Shown here: positions 56,066 to 64,000 of the stretch, piece by piece
How positions within the stretch are numbered: the stretch's first letter is position 1
How the letters are laid out: the number at the start of each line of letters is the position of its first letter
From: Muraenolepis orangiensis
Lineage: Eukaryota; Chordata; Actinopteri; Gadiformes; Muraenolepididae
Length of the DNA stretch: 64,000 bases
NCBI GenBank assembly: GCA_027704905.1
Contig: CM051019.1
Span: 19,743,867 to 19,807,866 of the forward strand
Direction: 5' to 3'
Translations under genes and position numbers: made by a program
The notes under the pieces: model-generated
What the model saw: the letters and a program-made list of their open reading frames with translations, nothing else
Database searches by the model: none
Told to the model about the DNA's origin: nothing

Positions 56066-57235
56066 AGAACAGACGGAGGCTTGGAGCTCAACGCAATTAA
56101 ACCTCTTAACCCTTTTTATGAAGAACCAGGAAAGCGAAGATGATGTATTTATTGATTTAAGATTTATTTATTTATTTTATGATTTTTGATAAATGATTTC
56201 TGATTAATTTCTGATTTGTTGATTTCCTGATTTCTACAACAAGCATTCTTGACTTAAATTTTTTGTCTTTTAGTTTAGCACATGGGTTATTTTAGCACAT
56301 GCTAGATTAACATGGGTTATTTTAGCGCTGGTTACCTTTGCATGGGTTAGTTTACCTCGTGTTAGCTTAGCATAGGTTTATATTCATTAGGTGTTTTGGT
56401 AACATGGGATATCGTGGCATGGCTAATCTTAAAGGATATGTTGATGTTAGCCTAGCTCGACGGCTTCAGCTAACGTAATACTGAACCAATATAATGTGGT
56501 CTCTCCACGCTACAACCTCAGAGCCTCAGAGACGGGGTTCAACGAGACACTGGTCTCAACTCGCAGAGCAAGGCATCAACACTTCAAGGGTTAGAGGTTC
56601 TAATCCCACCGGGGCCATCTGTGCCAAGACATGTCATGGCACTGTAAGACACTAAGACACTACGGGATCTATGCTATTATATTATTATAATATGCTATAG
56701 TATTATATTGTATTATATAATATGATATTATATTGTATTATATTGTAATATATGATATGTTAGATTTTATGTGATATGATATTAGATAAGATTATATATG
56801 ATATATTGTAATATATTATATTATATTACGTGGTATGATTATGATACTATATTATATGATATTGTAATATATTATATCATAATACATGGTATGATTATGA
56901 TATGATATGATATTGTTATATATTACATGGTATGATTATGATATTATACAATATTATATAATCATTTATTATAATATGTAATATAATGTTATATTATATG
57001 GTCGGAGGTCAGGTGTGGTGGGTGGCGTGCTGCTCCCTCCAGGAGATACAGGCTTGTGTACATTTGGTCCGTTTCCTGTCCACGGGTCGGCCCAGTGGGG
57101 GTCCAGGAAGTCTGATGGTCCTGCTGCCGTATGTCCTCACCTTCCACCATCTGCGCTACGTTAGCATGTCGTGCTCCGAGGCTACGGTCAAACCTACCGA
57201 AACATATTGAGAGAACAACGTTTCTAATGTACTGG
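56066..57235. other. Intergenic; AT-rich ATATGATATTATATTGTATT satellite-like block
   Basis: Degenerate GGGTTATTTTAGCACATG units near 56280-56360, and an AT-rich block of TATTATATGATATTGTAATA units at about 56670-57000. No gene recognised. Confidence 0.65.
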
Positions 57236-57655
57236 TCAATTCTCTCTCTCTGTCTGTCTCTTTGTCTCTCTGTGTTTCTCTCTTTGTCTCTCTGTGTTTC
57301 TCTCTTTGTCTCTCTGTGTTTGTCTCTTTGTCTCTCTGTGTTTGTCTCTTTGTCTCTCTGTGTTTGTCTCTTTGTCTCTCTGTGTTTCTCTCTTTGTCTC
57401 TCTGTGTTTGTCTCTTTGTCTCTCTGTGTTTGTCTCTTTGTCTCTCTGTGTTTGTCTCTTTGTCTCTCTGTGTTTGTCTCTTTGTCTCTCTGTGTTTCTC
57501 TCTTTGTCTCTCTGTGTTTGTCTCTTTGTCTCTCTGTGTTTGTCTCTTTGTCTCTCTGTGTTTGTCTCTTTGTCTCTCTGTGTTTGTCTCTTTGTCTCTC
57601 TGTGTTTGTCTCTTTGTCTCTCTGTGTTTCTCTCTTGACGCTCTCTGTCCCTCTC
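57236..57655. repeat. 22-bp minisatellite TCTCTTTGTCTCTCTGTGTTTG
   Basis: About 17 copies of a 22-bp C/T-rich unit (TGTCTCTTTGTCTCTCTGTG, TT), with a TCTC variant in place of TGTC every few units. Confidence 0.95.
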
Positions 57656-59515
<1,860 letters not shown>

Positions 59516-59629
59516 CTTATTGTGGGCTCCAGCTGTCCGTCCCTCACCCACTGCAGCAGGCTCCTTCAGCCAATTAGAATCCCTCCCTCTCTCCTCTTCA
59601 CCTCTCCTCTTCCTCTCTCTCTCAGAGGA

Positions 59630-60055
59630 GAGGAGGAGAATGAGGAGGTCCTGATCTACTCTCAGATAGAGGACAATAAGTTCCTGATCTCCTCTCAGAT
59701 AGAGAAGGAGGTCCTGATGTCCTCTCAGATAGAGGAGGAGGAGGAGGAGGAGGAGGAGGACAATGAGTTCCTGATGTCCTCTCAGATAGAGGAGGAGGTC
59801 CTGATGTCCTCTCAGATAGAGGAGGAGGAGGAGGAGGAGGAGGACAATGAGTTCCTGATCTCCTCTCAGATAGAGAAGGAGGTGCTGATGTCCTCTCAGA
59901 TAGAGGAGGAGGACGATGAGTTCCTGATCTCCTCTCAGATAGAGAAGGAGGTGCTGATGTCCTCTCAGATAGAGGAGGAGGAGGAGGACAATGAGTTCCT
60001 GATCTCCTCTCAGATAGAGGAGGAGGAGGAGGTCCTGATCTCCTTTCAGAGCATC
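59630..60055. repeat. 30-bp-type minisatellite CCTCTCAGATAGAGGAGGAG
   Basis: About ten units with CTGATGTCCTCTCAGATAGA and a variable (GGA)n, alternating CTGATCTCC and CTGATGTCC. Almost all length changes are multiples of three, so a Glu-rich frame stays open; no gene is called. Confidence 0.92.
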
Positions 60056-62500
<2,445 letters not shown>

Positions 62501-62619
62501 CGGGGCTGCAGGAGACAGCAGGAGGTAGAGCTCGAGTGTTGTGGGTTCCATCCTGGAAGTGGAGCAAGGCACTCGACTCCTCAGTCAGTGTGAATGTGAG
62601 TTTGTGAATACAGGAATGA

Positions 62620-62666
<47 letters not shown>

Positions 62667-62815
62667 AGTTGCTAGAGCAATCAGCTTACCATCCAGCAAG
62701 TGCAGGTTGTAGCCCTCACCTGATTGGTCAGATGTTTGACATGTCATCAAGGAGCAGGTAGGGGTCAGGGGTCATTAAGGAGCAGGTAGGGGTTAGGGGA
62801 CATCTTGCTCAAAAA
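62501..62815. repeat. Dispersed-repeat fragment with (GT)n and AAGGAGCAGGTAGGGGT copies
   Basis: GAGCAAGGCACTCGACTCCT, (GT)n at about 62621-62662, then two tandem copies of AAGGAGCAGGTAGGGGT and GACATCTTGCTCAAAAACTG. The composition resembles a common fish dispersed repeat, and the GGTAGGGGT part is shared with the 41-bp array at 47.3 kb. Confidence 0.6.
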
Positions 62816-64000
62816 CTGGTAAGGCTGTGGAAGACATCGAAACCCAGAACCAATTTTCACACCCTACCTATCTTGGTGTGTTGGGGTTAGTGCAGGCCTG
62901 AGCCAAGGGAGCCAAATATATGACAGAAATTATGATTATACAGTATATATAGAGACATATATCTATATCTTGTGATAATCCCATGCTATCTAGGTTAGCA
63001 TGGGAGAGATGTGGATGGTTTTCACACTGACGCGTGTTTTCACTTGTCGACACTAGTCACGGTCATTTTCATTCATCATGAATTACTTTAATTCATCACA
63101 CAGCACACACATTCTAGGAACCTGTTCACATTCAGGAACCTTTTCTGCCCTATTTCTTAAAGGTTGTCTTAACTTTGAGAGAGCGAGGCAGAGAGAGAGA
63201 GAGAGAGAGGGAGCGACTGAGAGAGAGTGAGAGGGAGAGGGAGAGACTTTTATGTTGTCGTCAAGTGGTTCATAAAAGTATTCAATATTCTATACAGACA
63301 AAACAAAACAAAAACCAATGAATGTTTGAACCGGTCTGTGTTTTGGAGGAGCCAGTATGGATGGTCTGCCTCTCCCGGTCCCCGGAAGTTAAACCCGCGC
63401 CAGTTGAGTAATCACAACTCCTAGTTCTCACACACAACCTGTGTGACCATGTTAAATATATAAAACATATAATATGCTTCACAAGTCTCAAAGACTCAAA
63501 GTGTCACTCAAAGTGTGGAGGAAGTCGGTGTCTGTCTGTCCGCTTTTGGTCCACGACCGGGTACTTTAACCAACATGGGAAAACCATTTACAACGAGGCT
63601 AACGCTGTCGGAAACGGCGGCTAGGTGTATATATCCCTGAGCGGGCCCCAATCCTCGATTTAAACCATTTTGTTCAGATAAAGGTCTTACTACACGTGTA
63701 TAACCCTTGGTCATATGTAATATCTTTGTGCTAATTGTAGTGACCACACATCTGGGCTAAATTCAGCGTTAATCGGACAAATTATTCCAGAGATATGAAC
63801 AAAAACTGTTTTTAGTTTTAATGCTTTACCTGGTGGCAAAATGTGGAACCTGAGAATCGTCTCGTAGTAGGAAGACAGCACTTGAACCCTGCTTGGACCG
63901 TCCTCTTAAGCTGCTTAGGAGGCTAACTTTAGCGTCGGACAAGTTTAGCATCTGACGTTACACTCTAGTGTGTTGGCGCCGCACGGGATCAGCGGCTATC
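62816..64000. other. Window end, no gene seen
   Basis: Complex sequence. A short GA-rich patch at 63175-63245. No exon recognised on either strand. Confidence 0.5.

Noticed and set aside
55446..56143. Leu/Val-rich open frame of about 247 codons that looks membrane-like
   Set aside because: A 30-bp tandem unit read in frame; all three frames are open, so hydrophobicity is a by-product.

Overview
This window looks like nuclear DNA of a teleost fish. Genes are split into many short exons with GT/AG junctions. Long (GT)n, (GA)n and (ATC)n arrays are everywhere, and the mobile elements are of kinds common in fish: L2/CR1-like LINE fragments, a Charlie-like hAT element and a short LTR. The order REV3L then MFSD4B, tail to tail, matches the vertebrate neighbourhood known from human 6q21. 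No bacterial-type operon, CRISPR array, rRNA or tRNA was seen.

Three protein genes can be reconstructed, all between 3.0 and 28.8 kb. (1) REV3L (+), the catalytic subunit of DNA polymerase zeta: its last eight coding exons (451 residues), from just upstream of motif B through motif C, the thumb and the two C-terminal cysteine modules, with a 3' UTR and AATAAA signal; the rest lies upstream of the window. (2) MFSD4B (-), a major-facilitator sugar transporter of the NaGLT1 family: four coding exons, about 610 residues, convergent with REV3L. (3) An amisyn/STXBP6-like gene (+): six coding exons, 301 residues, with a Sec3-type PIP2-binding domain and a C-terminal R-SNARE, head to head with MFSD4B. 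All exon phases join correctly in each gene, which is the main support for the models.

From 28.8 to 64 kb I find no convincing host gene. The stretch holds microsatellites, minisatellites, GA/CT-rich tracts and nested mobile elements: a solo-LTR-like element carrying a hAT element with a perfect 8-bp target duplication; two copies of an L2-type LINE tail duplicated together with their satellite at 1,917-bp spacing; and a LINE reverse-transcriptase fragment inside a minisatellite. A CpG-rich, promoter-like patch near 52.9 kb has no recognisable gene beside it.

The most unusual pattern is that many intronic minisatellites in the three genes begin at, or are built from, the exon-intron junction itself. 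Copies of the splice site plus the adjoining exon edge are repeated next to the true junction in REV3L (including the exon end that encodes the catalytic Y-G-D-T-D motif), in MFSD4B (a donor and the next acceptor) and probably in the amisyn-like gene. I know of no standard name for this recurring arrangement, and it is the best candidate for something undescribed here.
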